A DNA stretch of 51,031 nucleotides, taken from NCBI GenBank assembly GCA_011390755.1, contig JAABRU010000030.1, forward strand, positions 1 through 51,031. The letters run 5' to 3'. Of the stretch, positions 25,984 to 34,033 are shown piece after piece (position 1 is the stretch's first letter; every line of letters starts with the position of its first letter). The position numbers and the translations under genes are program-made. The notes under the pieces are model-generated. The model ran no database searches and was not told the DNA's origin. It worked only from the letters and a program-made list of their open reading frames with translations. The stretch is from Desulfobacteraceae bacterium. Its GTDB lineage: Bacteria; Desulfobacterota; Desulfobacteria; Desulfobacterales; Desulfococcaceae.

Positions 25984-27677
25984 AAGCCCTGGTGCTGGCC
26001 GCAGGAGAGGGAAGCCGTCTGCGGCCTTACAGCCTGCATACCCCCAAACCCCTGTTTCCGGCAGGCGGTTTGCCCCTGCTGGAAATCATCATCCGCAGAC
26101 TCATCGCTGCCGGCTGCCGGGCCCTCTGTGTCAATACCCATTATCTGCATGAACAGATTCGGGATTATATTGCAGGGCAGAACTATCCTGTTCCCGTAAG
26201 ATGCTGCTACGAACCCGAAATTCTGGGAACAGGGGGGGCCATCCGGAATCTGTCGGACTTCTGGGATGAAGCCCCTTTTTTTGTTATCAACAGTGATATC
26301 CTCACGGATATTGATCTGCAAAAGCTGTATACATTCCATCTTGGCCACAATTCCCCCCTGACCCTGGCACTGAGCGATGCCCCCGAATGCAATCATGTTT
26401 CCGTATCGGCAGAGGGGTTTGTGACGGCTTTCCATGGGGAAAAAAATACAGACCTGCGCCGGGCATTTACAGGCATACAGGTTGCCGATCCTGCGGTACT
26501 GCATTTTATACCTCCCGGAAAAAGCAGCAGTATTGATGCCTACCGCCGGATGCTGCGGGCCGGGAAAACCATCCGGGCTTTTGATGCTTCCGGTTATGCC
26601 TGGCAGGATATGGGCACACCGGAGCGGTACCGGAAGGGTGTGCGTGAAATACTGATCCGGGATGCGTTTTCCGGGGCATGGCCGGATATGTCCCGCGGCT
26701 GCGTGGAAAAAATTCCTTTGAAAGGGGACGGCTCCGACCGGGAGTGGCTCCGCATCCGCTGCGGGAATAAAAGTCTTGTCATGGCCGATCACGGTATCCG
26801 GACACAGAAAGAAACCGTAACGGAATGCGATGCCTTCGGGAATATCGGAACACATCTTTTCAGACAGGGGGCAGCGGTTCCCCGCATATATCTCTGCGAA
26901 CCTTTTTCCGGCATGGTATTCATGGAAGATCTGGGGGATACCCGGCTCCAGGAACTTCTTGATGATACGCCGGATATACAGAAACTGTACACCAAAGTCA
27001 TTGATCGTCTGACAGATCTGTGGCTTTTGGGAGAAAAAAATTTCAATCCGGCATGGTGCTGGCAGACCCCCTCTTATGACCGGGAAGTCATTCTGGAAAA
27101 GGAATGCCGCTATTTTTGCGAAGCCTTCCTGCAGAATTATCTGGGACTTGCCTTTTCCTATGAGGATTTTGCAGATGAATTTGCTTTTCTGGCCGGGCAT
27201 ATTGAAAAACATGCCTGCACGGCATTTATGCACCGGGATATGCAGTCCCGCAATATTATGGTAAAAGACGGGGAAATCTTTTTTATAGATTTTCAGGGCG
27301 GCAGACTGGGGCCTGTGCAGTATGACCTGGCCGCTCTTCTCACAGACCCTTATGCCCGCCTTTCCGGTACAATGCAGGAAATGCTGCGGGAATACTGCAT
27401 GGAAAAACTGTCGCAGCGTATTTCTGTAAATGCGGAAAGTTTCCGGAAAGGCTATGAAAGCTGCGCACTGTCCCGCGGCCTGCAGATTCTCGCCGCCTTT
27501 GCATTTCTGAGCAGGGTAAGGAAAAAACAATGGTTTGTTCAGTATATCCCGGCTGCCTGCCACAGTCTGAAACAGATTCTTTCCGGAAAAATCGGAAACT
27601 CCCTCCCGAAACTGCGGGAATGTGTGATGAATGCTCTTCCGGCTAGTGGGTCAAATCCCCTGACAGGGGCAGGGTGA
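25980..27677 (+). CDS. Fused sugar-1-phosphate nucleotidyltransferase and sugar kinase (MurU-AmgK-like)
   Basis: 565 residues. The N-terminal 230 are a sugar nucleotidyltransferase: LVLAAGEGSRLRPYSLHTPK binds NTP and phosphate, FVINSDILTDI carries the metal Asp. The C-terminal half is an aminoglycoside-phosphotransferase-fold kinase with the catalytic FMHRDMQSRNIM and metal-binding IDFQGGRLGP. MurU and AmgK are separate, adjacent genes in pseudomonads, where AmgK phosphorylates MurNAc/GlcNAc at C1 and MurU makes the UDP-sugar, bypassing de novo peptidoglycan precursor synthesis. Here both are one polypeptide, which suggests cell-wall sugar recycling. The last residues (SGSNPLTGAG) and the stop are read from a dispersed GTGGGTCAAATC repeat, so the native C-terminus has probably been replaced. 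Confidence 0.8.
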   Translation: MKALVLAAGEGSRLRPYSLHTPKPLFPAGGLPLLEIIIRRLIAAGCRALCVNTHYLHEQIRDYIAGQNYPVPVRCCYEPEILGTGGAIRNLSDFWDEAPFFVINSDILTDIDLQKLYTFHLGHNSPLTLALSDAPECNHVSVSAEGFVTAFHGEKNTDLRRAFTGIQVADPAVLHFIPPGKSSSIDAYRRMLRAGKTIRAFDASGYAWQDMGTPERYRKGVREILIRDAFSGAWPDMSRGCVEKIPLKGDGSDREWLRIRCGNKSLVMADHGIRTQKETVTECDAFGNIGTHLFRQGAAVPRIYLCEPFSGMVFMEDLGDTRLQELLDDTPDIQKLYTKVIDRLTDLWLLGEKNFNPAWCWQTPSYDREVILEKECRYFCEAFLQNYLGLAFSYEDFADEFAFLAGHIEKHACTAFMHRDMQSRNIMVKDGEIFFIDFQGGRLGPVQYDLAALLTDPYARLSGTMQEMLREYCMEKLSQRISVNAESFRKGYESCALSRGLQILAAFAFLSRVRKKQWFVQYIPAACHSLKQILSGKIGNSLPKLRECVMNALPASGSNPLTGAG

Positions 27678-27678
27678 A

Positions 27679-27790
27679 TTCCGGAAAAGATATGATACCA
27701 AAGGAGCGCCGGACGGAAAGTCCGGCCGTGTCCGGCGGATGACAGGCCCGGTCACAGACTTTCCGTCTGTGACTCCTTCAGATTCGGTAC
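27679..27790. repeat. GGAGTCACAGACGG-type element, inverted copy
   Basis: About 110 bp that is nearly the reverse complement of 32747-32850: AAGGAGCGCCGGACGGAAAG, TCCGGCGGATGACAGGCCCG and TCACAGACTTTCCGTCTGTG all recur there in reverse. Each contains nested hairpins of GACGGAAAGTC with GACTTTCCGTC. The segment from 27790 to the next gene (27991) shows nothing further. Confidence 0.75.
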
Positions 27791-27991
27791 ATTCATATTC
27801 AGAAATCGCCTTATAATTTACAGCCGCCCCTTTCCCTGCATTCTTGTCAGCATTTCCGCCGGGGATTCGGCTGCGCGGGCAGGGCGCTGTGTTTGCGCAG
27901 TCTGCAAAAAAAAATCATTGTCTCCGAAGGGCAGGCCGGAATTCCGCAGTAAGAGGAGCCGACGGATTTTTTCTTTTAACCTTTAATTTTT

Positions 27992-29128
27992 TTATGGATT
28001 CTGGCTTTCCAGCCCCGGATAACTCAGGATTTCTTCGGCAATATCCGGATACATTTTCCGGATGCAGTCCGGGCACATATCATGGGAAAACTGTATATCC
28101 GAACGCTCGGAAATATATTTTTCCACCTGCTGCCAATAGCCCTTGTCATCCCGTATTTTTTTGCAGGATGCGCAGATGGGAATAAGTCCCCGGAGGGTTT
28201 TGACCTCGGCCAGGGCCTTTTCCAGATCCGAAATCAGCTGTTTCTGCTCGCGCTGCTGTTTTGCCAGCAGATTTTCCGTATGTCTTCTTTCGCTAATATC
28301 CTCTCCCGAGCTCAGTACGCCGCAGATCCCTTTTTCCGCATCCCGCAGGGGAATGCTCTGCCAGGCAATCAGTCTTTTTTCCCCTTTGGCACTGACAATA
28401 TAGTTTTCAAAATAAGAATGGCTGTCCGGAGTTTTTGCGATCATCTGATGAAAAATATCCCGGAATTCACTGCGGGAATCCGGAGAAATAAAAGTTTCCA
28501 GCCAGGGAAGTCCGATCATATCTTCTACCCGGGTCTCAAGTATCCGGCATCCTTTTTTATTAATCAGCCGGATACGGCCCTGCCTGTCCAGCACCAGAAG
28601 AATCACCCCGGCAATATCCAGATATTTTTGGGCAGTATCCCTTTCTTTCTGCAGACGGTGGTTGGCAATTCTGAGTTCTTCGGTGCGCTGTTCCACCAGT
28701 TTTTCCAGTTTTTCCCGGTGGCTGCGGAGTTCTGTCTCCCTCTCTTTCAGGGTCTGCGCCAGGCGGTGACGGCTCAGGGCCATCCGGATCATGGCCTGCA
28801 GTGCATTTATATCAAAAGGTTTTAACACATAACCGAAAGAACGGGAAGCAGAGGCCCGGACCACCAGATCAATTTCCGAATGGGCAGTGAGAAAAATAAC
28901 CGGGATGTCGCATTTTTCCAGTATCCGGTCCGCAGTTTCAATACCGTCCATTTCTCCCCGCAGCAGAATATCCATCAGTACCAGGTCCGGAGGGGCGGCG
29001 GGGATCTGTTTCAGTGCATCTTCTCCGGAAAAGGCATGGCCGGAAACGCTGAATCCGATTCCCTCCACAGCGCGGGTGGTAATTTTCAGATCAACAGGAT
29101 TGTCTTCTACAATATAAATTTTTGTCAT
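27992..29128 (-). CDS. Receiver-PAS signalling protein with Cys-rich C-terminal domain
   Basis: About 378 residues. A receiver domain (1-120) has KIYIVEDN, the phospho-acceptor in LVLMDILLRGEMDG and the conserved VIFLTAHSE and KPF. A coiled coil follows (LKERETELRSHREKLEKLVE), then a PAS domain (ILLVLDRQGRIRLINKKGC) with PAC, and a C-terminal block LIPICASCKKIRDDKGYW ... FSHDMCPDC. The C-terminal block has two CXXC pairs and recurs at the ends of many sensor proteins in delta-proteobacterial lineages. There is no kinase, cyclase or DNA-binding domain. The start at 29128 has GGGGA upstream; the longer frame (to 29236) runs through a palindromic repeat. Confidence 0.75.
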   Translation of the reverse strand: MTKIYIVEDNPVDLKITTRAVEGIGFSVSGHAFSGEDALKQIPAAPPDLVLMDILLRGEMDGIETADRILEKCDIPVIFLTAHSEIDLVVRASASRSFGYVLKPFDINALQAMIRMALSRHRLAQTLKERETELRSHREKLEKLVEQRTEELRIANHRLQKERDTAQKYLDIAGVILLVLDRQGRIRLINKKGCRILETRVEDMIGLPWLETFISPDSRSEFRDIFHQMIAKTPDSHSYFENYIVSAKGEKRLIAWQSIPLRDAEKGICGVLSSGEDISERRHTENLLAKQQREQKQLISDLEKALAEVKTLRGLIPICASCKKIRDDKGYWQQVEKYISERSDIQFSHDMCPDCIRKMYPDIAEEILSYPGLESQNP

Positions 29129-29184
29129 TTTTTCCCCGTATTGCATTCCATGCGGTTTCCCCGGCCCCCTCCTCTGACTGTGCT

Positions 29185-29245
29185 GCGGAAGGGTGTATTG
29201 CATACGCCCTTCCGCCGGTCGCCGGGGCGTATGCAATACGTCCTA
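29185..29245. repeat. Palindromic GTATTGCATACGCCC repeat
   Basis: GGGTGTATTGCATACGCCC (29191-29209) is itself near-palindromic and is inverted again as GGGCGTATGCAATAC (about 29225-29239), with GCGGAAGG/CCTTCCGC arms. The same core occurs at 30037-30055. Confidence 0.65.
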
Positions 29246-29987
29246 TTGAAAAAATATTCCTTACAGCAGCAGTATTGCCCCTGTGGGGGGAGTGTCCCAC
29301 TTTTCGCTCCCTGCTCCGGAGTTTGAATAAGAGTCTGGCCGAAAACCTGTTTCCCGATATTCGGAATCCTTGTTTTGGTAGTGGGTCAAATCCGTTGAAA
29401 ATCCCCCTCCCTCAGGGGAGGGGAGACCGTCATCGTTTTTACCCGGTGTAAAAACCGGTTTCAGGGGTTTTCGGATAGGCTCTAAATATCATACAGTTTT
29501 TGAAAATCCAAATGCTTTATTGAACAGACATTATCAAAAATAAATCCGGTTTAGGGGATAAAAAGATAAGATATTCATTTAAAATGTTTTTTTCATGCCA
29601 AAACAGTCACCGCGGGCATTTTTATTTCTGATAATATTTCCGGCAGTCATGGGGGGATTCGGAAAAAAAATATTTATCCCGTCCATCGCCGGAATGAATT
29701 TCCGGGCGGCGATGCGTCTTCCCTGCGGGACTTTTTATTTTTTCCCTGTCCCAAAATTCCGGCCGGTGTCCTGCTCTGACGGAAATACCTTATCTGCCCG
29801 GCTTTGGCAGATGATTCCGGATATTCTGTGATTTTTTTTTTCAGAATCAGGATGCTGGTCAGCGGACAGAGAACCTGTTTCAATTGCCGCAGGACACAAC
29901 AAAATTCTGATGATTTACATAAATTTCTGTTTCAGAATTTCCGCTCCCTTTTCTTAAAAAAGATAGTTTTTTGCTTTTATCCATGCT
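29246..29987. other. Gene-free region
   Basis: Contains AGCAGTATTGCCCCTGTGGG (29267 on), a motif echoed near 13140 and 31357. It also has one GTAGTGGGTCAAATCCGTTG copy with CCCTCCCT/AGGGGAGGGG blocks (29378-29430) and a hairpin CCGGTGTAAAAACCGG nearby. A 78-codon plus-strand ORF at 29595 has no ribosome site or recognisable domain and is not annotated. Confidence 0.5.
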
Positions 29988-30112
29988 ACTACTGCACTGT
30001 CAACGTTTAAATTGACGGGTTAAACCACTCATGTAAGGGCGTATTGCATACGCCCCTGCAGATAATGTCACCCGTCATTTTAATGTTGACAAAGCACTAC
30101 TGCACTGTCAAC
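29988..30112. mobile_element. Short inverted-repeat element between 17-bp direct repeats
   Basis: Inverted ends GTCAACGTTTAAATTGACGG (from 29999) and its near complement ending in TTTTAATGTTGAC (to 30090) enclose the palindrome GGGCGTATTGCATACGCCC. ACTACTGCACTGTCAAC occurs at both 29988-30004 and 30096-30112, overlapping the left end. Non-coding. Confidence 0.6.
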
Positions 30113-30114
30113 TT

Positions 30115-30217
30115 TGATGAACCGGTAAAAAGTCATTTTTCCGGAATTCAGTCTTAATAAAATCAGCATGTTAAGTTGCCGAAAAACCCGGATTTCGGAC
30201 TTTTTACAGATTCATCA
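30115..30217. repeat. TGATGAAYCGGTAAAAAGTC element, copy B
   Basis: A 103-bp element with ends TGATGAACCGGTAAAAAGTC and GACTTTTTACAGATTCATCA and interior CTTAATAAAATCAG like copy A. It lies about 200 bp upstream of the peptidase gene; 30218-30422 shows no gene of its own. Confidence 0.8.
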
Positions 30218-30422
30218 ACTTTGAAATGATGAGGTACAAAATCGGATTTTCCAGTACAACTGAAGCCACAGATGCAAAGTTGACAATGCACTGCACAAAC
30301 GCATTACAGTCTTTAAGAAAATATTTTTGGGGTTTTCTGTTACCCCTGCGGCGACACCCCGGCAGGATAGATTCAGCAGATTGGAATGCAAAAGAAGTGC
30401 CAAAACGGAAGAAAGGAAAAAA

Positions 30423-31106
30423 ATGAATACTGCTGATAACTGGCTTTTGTCCAAAATCATGTTTCTGGTTCCCCTGCTGCTGTCCCTTTCCGTGCATGAG
30501 TGGGCCCATGCCTGGGCTGCCTCGCGGATGGGAGATGATACCGCAAAACATATGGGACGGCTGACTGTAAACCCCCTGGCCCATATCGATCCCGTCGGCA
30601 CCATACTTCTCCCCCTGATGGGTGTGCCTTTCGGATGGGCCAAACCGGTTCCCATCAATCCCCTGCGTTTCCGTCCGGATGTGGATATGGGAAAAGGGGT
30701 AATGCTCACTGCCATTGCCGGGCCGATTTCCAATATTGTTCTCGCGTTTATCTGTGCGATGATGATTTATATTCTGTCAGGCATTCTTTCCATACCGCTG
30801 CTGCACGGGCAGGCTTACGGACTTTATAAACTGCTGGCAATCATGGTGCTGATGAATGTCATCCTTGCTGTCTTCAACGCCATTCCGGTTCCGCCGCTGG
30901 ACGGCAGCCGGGTGATGGATTATTTTGTTCCCCGGCGCTTCCGGCCGCAGTGGGAGAAATTTTACAGTCTGGGCCCTCTGGCCCTGCTCGCTGTTATTTT
31001 TTTACCGCAGATGCTGGGATTCAGCCTCATGAAATGGCCGGTACATATTACAGTTCTTCTGCTGGAAAGCCTTTGTCCGGGGATTTGGAGAGTGCTGGCC
31101 CGATAA
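30423..31106 (+). CDS. Site-2 protease family membrane metallopeptidase (M50)
   Basis: A 227-residue polytopic protein. The zinc motif HEWAH lies in LSLSVHEWAHAWAA near residue 20-30. The family's NPLAHIDPVGTI and GWAKPVPINPLRFR follow, and the third zinc ligand is in IPVPPLDGSRVM. This is the short, PDZ-less M50 type, which cleaves substrates within the membrane; substrates of this branch are mostly unknown. AAGGA sits just before the ATG at 30423, while the longer frame runs upstream into repeat-derived sequence. It stands alone between repeat elements. Confidence 0.85.
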   Translation: MNTADNWLLSKIMFLVPLLLSLSVHEWAHAWAASRMGDDTAKHMGRLTVNPLAHIDPVGTILLPLMGVPFGWAKPVPINPLRFRPDVDMGKGVMLTAIAGPISNIVLAFICAMMIYILSGILSIPLLHGQAYGLYKLLAIMVLMNVILAVFNAIPVPPLDGSRVMDYFVPRRFRPQWEKFYSLGPLALLAVIFLPQMLGFSLMKWPVHITVLLLESLCPGIWRVLAR

Positions 31107-31110
31107 TAAA

Positions 31111-31311
31111 CCGTGAGTCTGTAATGTAACATCCCTATTGAGAAAATCAGTTACCGTCTGAATATATTCAGAATAACGATCTGACTCCTGTGCAGACCGA
31201 CCGGACTGACGACAGCGGAATCCGCCCCGGAACCATGTCCGGCCGGGCCGGAAGTCGGGAGCATCCGATTTTCTCAAAGGGTATGTTACATTACACCGTG
31301 AGTCTGTAATG
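31111..31311. mobile_element. Inverted-repeat element between 16-bp direct repeats
   Basis: Ends TAATGTAACATCCCTATTGA (31122 on) and the complementary GATTTTCTCAAAGGGTATGT (31267 on, to 31293) are 27-bp imperfect terminal inverted repeats. CCGTGAGTCTGTAATG occurs at 31111-31126 and again at 31296-31311, flanking or overlapping the ends. The interior is GC-rich and non-coding. Confidence 0.7.
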
Positions 31312-31384
31312 CAGGGTCCCTTTTGGGAAAAAATTCGGAGTCAGCAGAGCCTGCGGCAGCAGTATTGTCCCTCAGGGGAAAACC

Positions 31385-32653
31385 CTATTCATTCCTTTCG
31401 GAATCATTTTCAAACACTTCGGGATCAATACGGGGGTCCATGGCTGTGGCAACCGGGGATGTCTGGCGCATGGGGACAAATTCCACCTGTTCTTCCACCG
31501 GGATAATGGAAAGAATTTCTTTTTTCCGCAGAAACAGACCCGCACAGGCGTACAATGCACTGACCAGGGAACAAAAAACAAACATGCCGGACGGACTGTG
31601 CAGAATCTCCATGCATCCGGATGCCGCAACAGGGCCGATACATGCCCCGGAACCGTATATAAAAAGCAGAACCGAACTTACGGCCATAATATCCCTGCTT
31701 TCAAATAAATCATGGGTTCTGGCAACGGCCACCGGATAAATTGTAAAAACAAAACCGCCGAAAATACCCATCATTATCAGCAGCAAAAGATAGGATTTTC
31801 CTGCAATAAATATCATGGCAATGCTGATGAGGGAAACCATGAAACCGATGGCAGGCAGCATGAGTGAACGGTCCACGCGGTCGGAAAGAAAGCCCACCGG
31901 CACCTGAAAGAGCAGTCCCCCCAGAATGGTAACGGTCATGAATACCGAGACAGCCGAAACATCCAGTCCGATCTGTCTGCAGAATACCGGGCCCATGGCA
32001 TAAAAAGATGCGGTTATGAAACCGGAGAGAAGACATCCCAGAATCCCCAAAGGGGCTTTCTGCAATACTCTGCGGATAGAAATACTGCCTGCCTCCGGCA
32101 GTTCCGGATGCACAGAAGCGCTTATTGTTACGGGAACAAGGCAGAGGGCCAGCAGCATTCCGACAATAAAAAAGGGCTGCTGGCTTTGGGGATTACCGAC
32201 ATTCAGCAGCAGCTGACCGCATCCCATTCCCAGATAGGTGCAGATCATATACATGGAGAATACCCGTCCCCGTGATTTCGGTGTGGAGCATTCATTTAAC
32301 CAGCTTTCAATGACCATATACAGACCGATGGTGGCAATTCCGGTAAAAAAACGCAGCAGAGACCAGACAGGTGCAGAAATAAAAATGCCGTGGAGCATGA
32401 CCGCGGCTGTGGCCACCGCGGCAAATGCCGCAAACGCGCGGATATGCCCCACCCGCTGAATCAGCCGGTGGCAGAAAAGAGAACCGGCCACCAGACCGGC
32501 AAAATAGGAAGCCATAATAAAACCGGTAAGTTGCGCCGAAAATCCCTGGGATGTCATCCGCAGACTCAGCAGTGTACCCAGCAGTCCGTTTCCCATCAGA
32601 AGCATAAAAACGGATGCAAACAATGCCAAAAATGAAAACAGTGTGGAAATCAT
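31385..32653 (-). CDS. MFS transporter (YcaD-like)
   Basis: About 422 residues and twelve predicted membrane helices. The cytoplasmic loop 2-3 motif is HRLIQRVGHIRAFA, and the family's ESWLNECSTPKSRGRVFSMY follows helix 4-5, which places it with YcaD/YfkF-type major facilitator proteins of unknown substrate. The second-half repeat FLSDRVDRSLML is present. The start at 32653 has AGGA eight bases upstream and begins right at helix 1; an ATG at 32680 lacks a ribosome site. The gene stands alone downstream of a tRNA and is probably separately transcribed. Confidence 0.8.
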   Translation of the reverse strand: MISTLFSFLALFASVFMLLMGNGLLGTLLSLRMTSQGFSAQLTGFIMASYFAGLVAGSLFCHRLIQRVGHIRAFAAFAAVATAAVMLHGIFISAPVWSLLRFFTGIATIGLYMVIESWLNECSTPKSRGRVFSMYMICTYLGMGCGQLLLNVGNPQSQQPFFIVGMLLALCLVPVTISASVHPELPEAGSISIRRVLQKAPLGILGCLLSGFITASFYAMGPVFCRQIGLDVSAVSVFMTVTILGGLLFQVPVGFLSDRVDRSLMLPAIGFMVSLISIAMIFIAGKSYLLLLIMMGIFGGFVFTIYPVAVARTHDLFESRDIMAVSSVLLFIYGSGACIGPVAASGCMEILHSPSGMFVFCSLVSALYACAGLFLRKKEILSIIPVEEQVEFVPMRQTSPVATAMDPRIDPEVFENDSERNE

Positions 32654-32746
32654 TTCTCTTTTCCTGAAATAAACGGCCATGAGATTTCATTCACGGCAAA
32701 GCATGATAAAAAAACAGACTGAGGCGATTTCCGAATATGAATGCAG

Positions 32747-32850
32747 CGAATCGGAAGGAGTCACAGACGGAAAGTCTGTGACCGGGGCTGTCATCCGCCG
32801 GATACTGGCGGACTTTCCGTCCGGCACTCCTCCGGTATCATTTTCCGGAA
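32747..32850. repeat. GGAGTCACAGACGG-type element
   Basis: Contains AAGGAGTCACAGACGGAAAG, TCATCCGCCGGATACTGGCG and CCGGCACTCCTCCGG, with nested hairpins. It is close to an exact inverted copy of 27679-27790. Related GGAGT...ACTCCTCC palindromes occur at 19261-19318 and 48807-48876. Confidence 0.75.
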
Positions 32851-32904
32851 ATCACCTGACCGTACAGCAGTGGTCGGTACAGGGTTTTACTGTGAATACA
32901 GAAA

Positions 32905-32940
32905 ACAAAAAAGGGATCAGACCCTGAAGTCTGACCCCTT
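32905..32940 (-). terminator. Terminator of the tRNA-Ala gene
   Basis: AAGGGATCAGAC and GTCTGACCCCTT form a hairpin 10 bp past the tRNA 3' end on the minus strand, followed by a T-run. Confidence 0.8.
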
Positions 32941-32949
32941 GATTTCATT

Positions 32950-33025
32950 TGGTGGAGCTGAGGGGGCTCGAACCCCTGGCCTCTTGACTGCCAGTCAAGC
33001 GCTCTCCCAGCTGAGCTACAGCCCC
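32950..33025 (-). tRNA. tRNA-Ala (anticodon GGC)
   Basis: 76 nt on the minus strand including an encoded CCA end. The acceptor stem GGGGCTG/CAGCTCC contains the G3-U70 wobble pair that identifies alanine tRNAs. The anticodon stem-loop CTTGA-CTGGCAG-TCAAG gives GGC, reading GCC and GCU codons. The T-loop GGTTCGAGCC is canonical. Confidence 0.97.
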
Positions 33026-33134
33026 GTGAAAGTGTGGAGTCATGTAACAAAAACCCGCCCGGGTGTCAATAAATATTTTTCCTGTTTTTTTCCCGTTTCC
33101 ATGCCTCTTTGCCGCAAGTCCTGAAAACAATTCC

Positions 33135-33875
33135 CTATATTTTTATTTTTACGATAAATTCCGCCCCTTTTCCGCTTTCGCTGTTCAGCGTCAGTTCTCC
33201 GTCCAGTTCTCTGAGCAGTGTCATTACCCCGGCAAGGCCAATGCCGTGTCCCCGTACAGTACCGTATTCTTTGGGAATAATCTGATAATAGGATTCAAAT
33301 ATTTTTTTCTGATAATGTCCGGGAATTCCCGGGCCGTCATCTTTTACAGAAAAAATGATATGATTTTTTTCCATTCCGGCAGAAAAATCCACCCGTTTTT
33401 TTTTATGCTTAAAGGCATTGCCCAGCAGATTCCGGAGAATCTGAACAGTTTTTGCCTCATCCAGAAAAAAAGACTGTTCCCAGATTTTTGTTTCAAACTG
33501 CAGAAACAGACGGCCCGAAGCAGTAATTTTTTTTACTTTTTCCGCTTTTCCACAATTCCGGATACAGTCGGATATGCCGGTATCCATGAGATCAAAAAGT
33601 TCTGCCAGTAAAAGGGTGATCATTTTTCCGAAAACAACATTGCTTTTGTGTACAATTCCTTCTTCGGCCCGGGCCAGCTCCAGGGTGTCATTGACCATGA
33701 GTCCCGCGGCCCGGATATTGCGCAGCATACGGAACAGTACTTTTTCCTGTTTTTCTGTCAAAGATCCATAGAAATCCCGGCGTGAAATCAGTCCCTCAAT
33801 TCCGGCCCGCACAACTGCCAGGGGATTTTTCAGATCATGGATCAGCAGTTCGGTTTTTATTTGCTTTCTGCTCAT
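33135..33875 (-). CDS. Histidine kinase without sensor domain
   Basis: About 246 residues. The H-box is LLIHDLKNPLAVV near residue 10-22, so the kinase begins directly with the dimerisation domain and has no input domain or membrane segment. The ATPase domain has the N-box ILRNLLGNAFKH, the G1 box DDGPGIPG and the G2 box HGIGLAG. It should be a soluble kinase receiving its signal through a partner. The frame extends to 33956 only through a dispersed GC-rich repeat; the ATG at 33875 is the natural start, with a weak ribosome site. It lies next to two other signalling genes on the same strand, making a phosphorelay plausible. Confidence 0.8.
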   Translation of the reverse strand: MSRKQIKTELLIHDLKNPLAVVRAGIEGLISRRDFYGSLTEKQEKVLFRMLRNIRAAGLMVNDTLELARAEEGIVHKSNVVFGKMITLLLAELFDLMDTGISDCIRNCGKAEKVKKITASGRLFLQFETKIWEQSFFLDEAKTVQILRNLLGNAFKHKKKRVDFSAGMEKNHIIFSVKDDGPGIPGHYQKKIFESYYQIIPKEYGTVRGHGIGLAGVMTLLRELDGELTLNSESGKGAEFIVKIKI

Positions 33876-33901
33876 ATTTATATGAAAGTCTCCCCGTACA
33901 C

Positions 33902-33951
33902 CTCGTTCCCACGCTCCGCGCGGGAATGCATGGGGGACGCTCCGCGTCCCG
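33902..33951. repeat. CTCGTTCCCACGCTCCGCG repeat
   Basis: CTCGTTCCCACGCTCCGCG, GGGAATGCATGGGGGACGC and TCCGCGTCCCG form two adjacent hairpins. A nearly identical copy lies at 47226-47276. This is a known style of dispersed intergenic repeat in several proteobacterial lineages. Confidence 0.8.
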
Positions 33952-34033
33952 TACAAAAAACTTTCATGCTTCGCTGCGGCTCACTGCCTCCGCCCGTTTA
34001 TCTGCAAAACTGATGCGGACGGAAAAAACATTC

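Noticed and set aside
25959-27563. 534-codon minus-strand ORF opposite the MurU-AmgK-like fusion
   Set aside because: Shadow ORF; the plus strand carries intact catalytic motifs throughout.
29595-29831. 78-codon plus-strand ORF in the gene-free stretch
   Set aside because: No ribosome site, no domain, biased composition.
33876-33956. N-terminal extension of the sensorless histidine kinase
   Set aside because: The extra 27 codons derive mostly from the CTCGTTCCCACG repeat, which recurs elsewhere.
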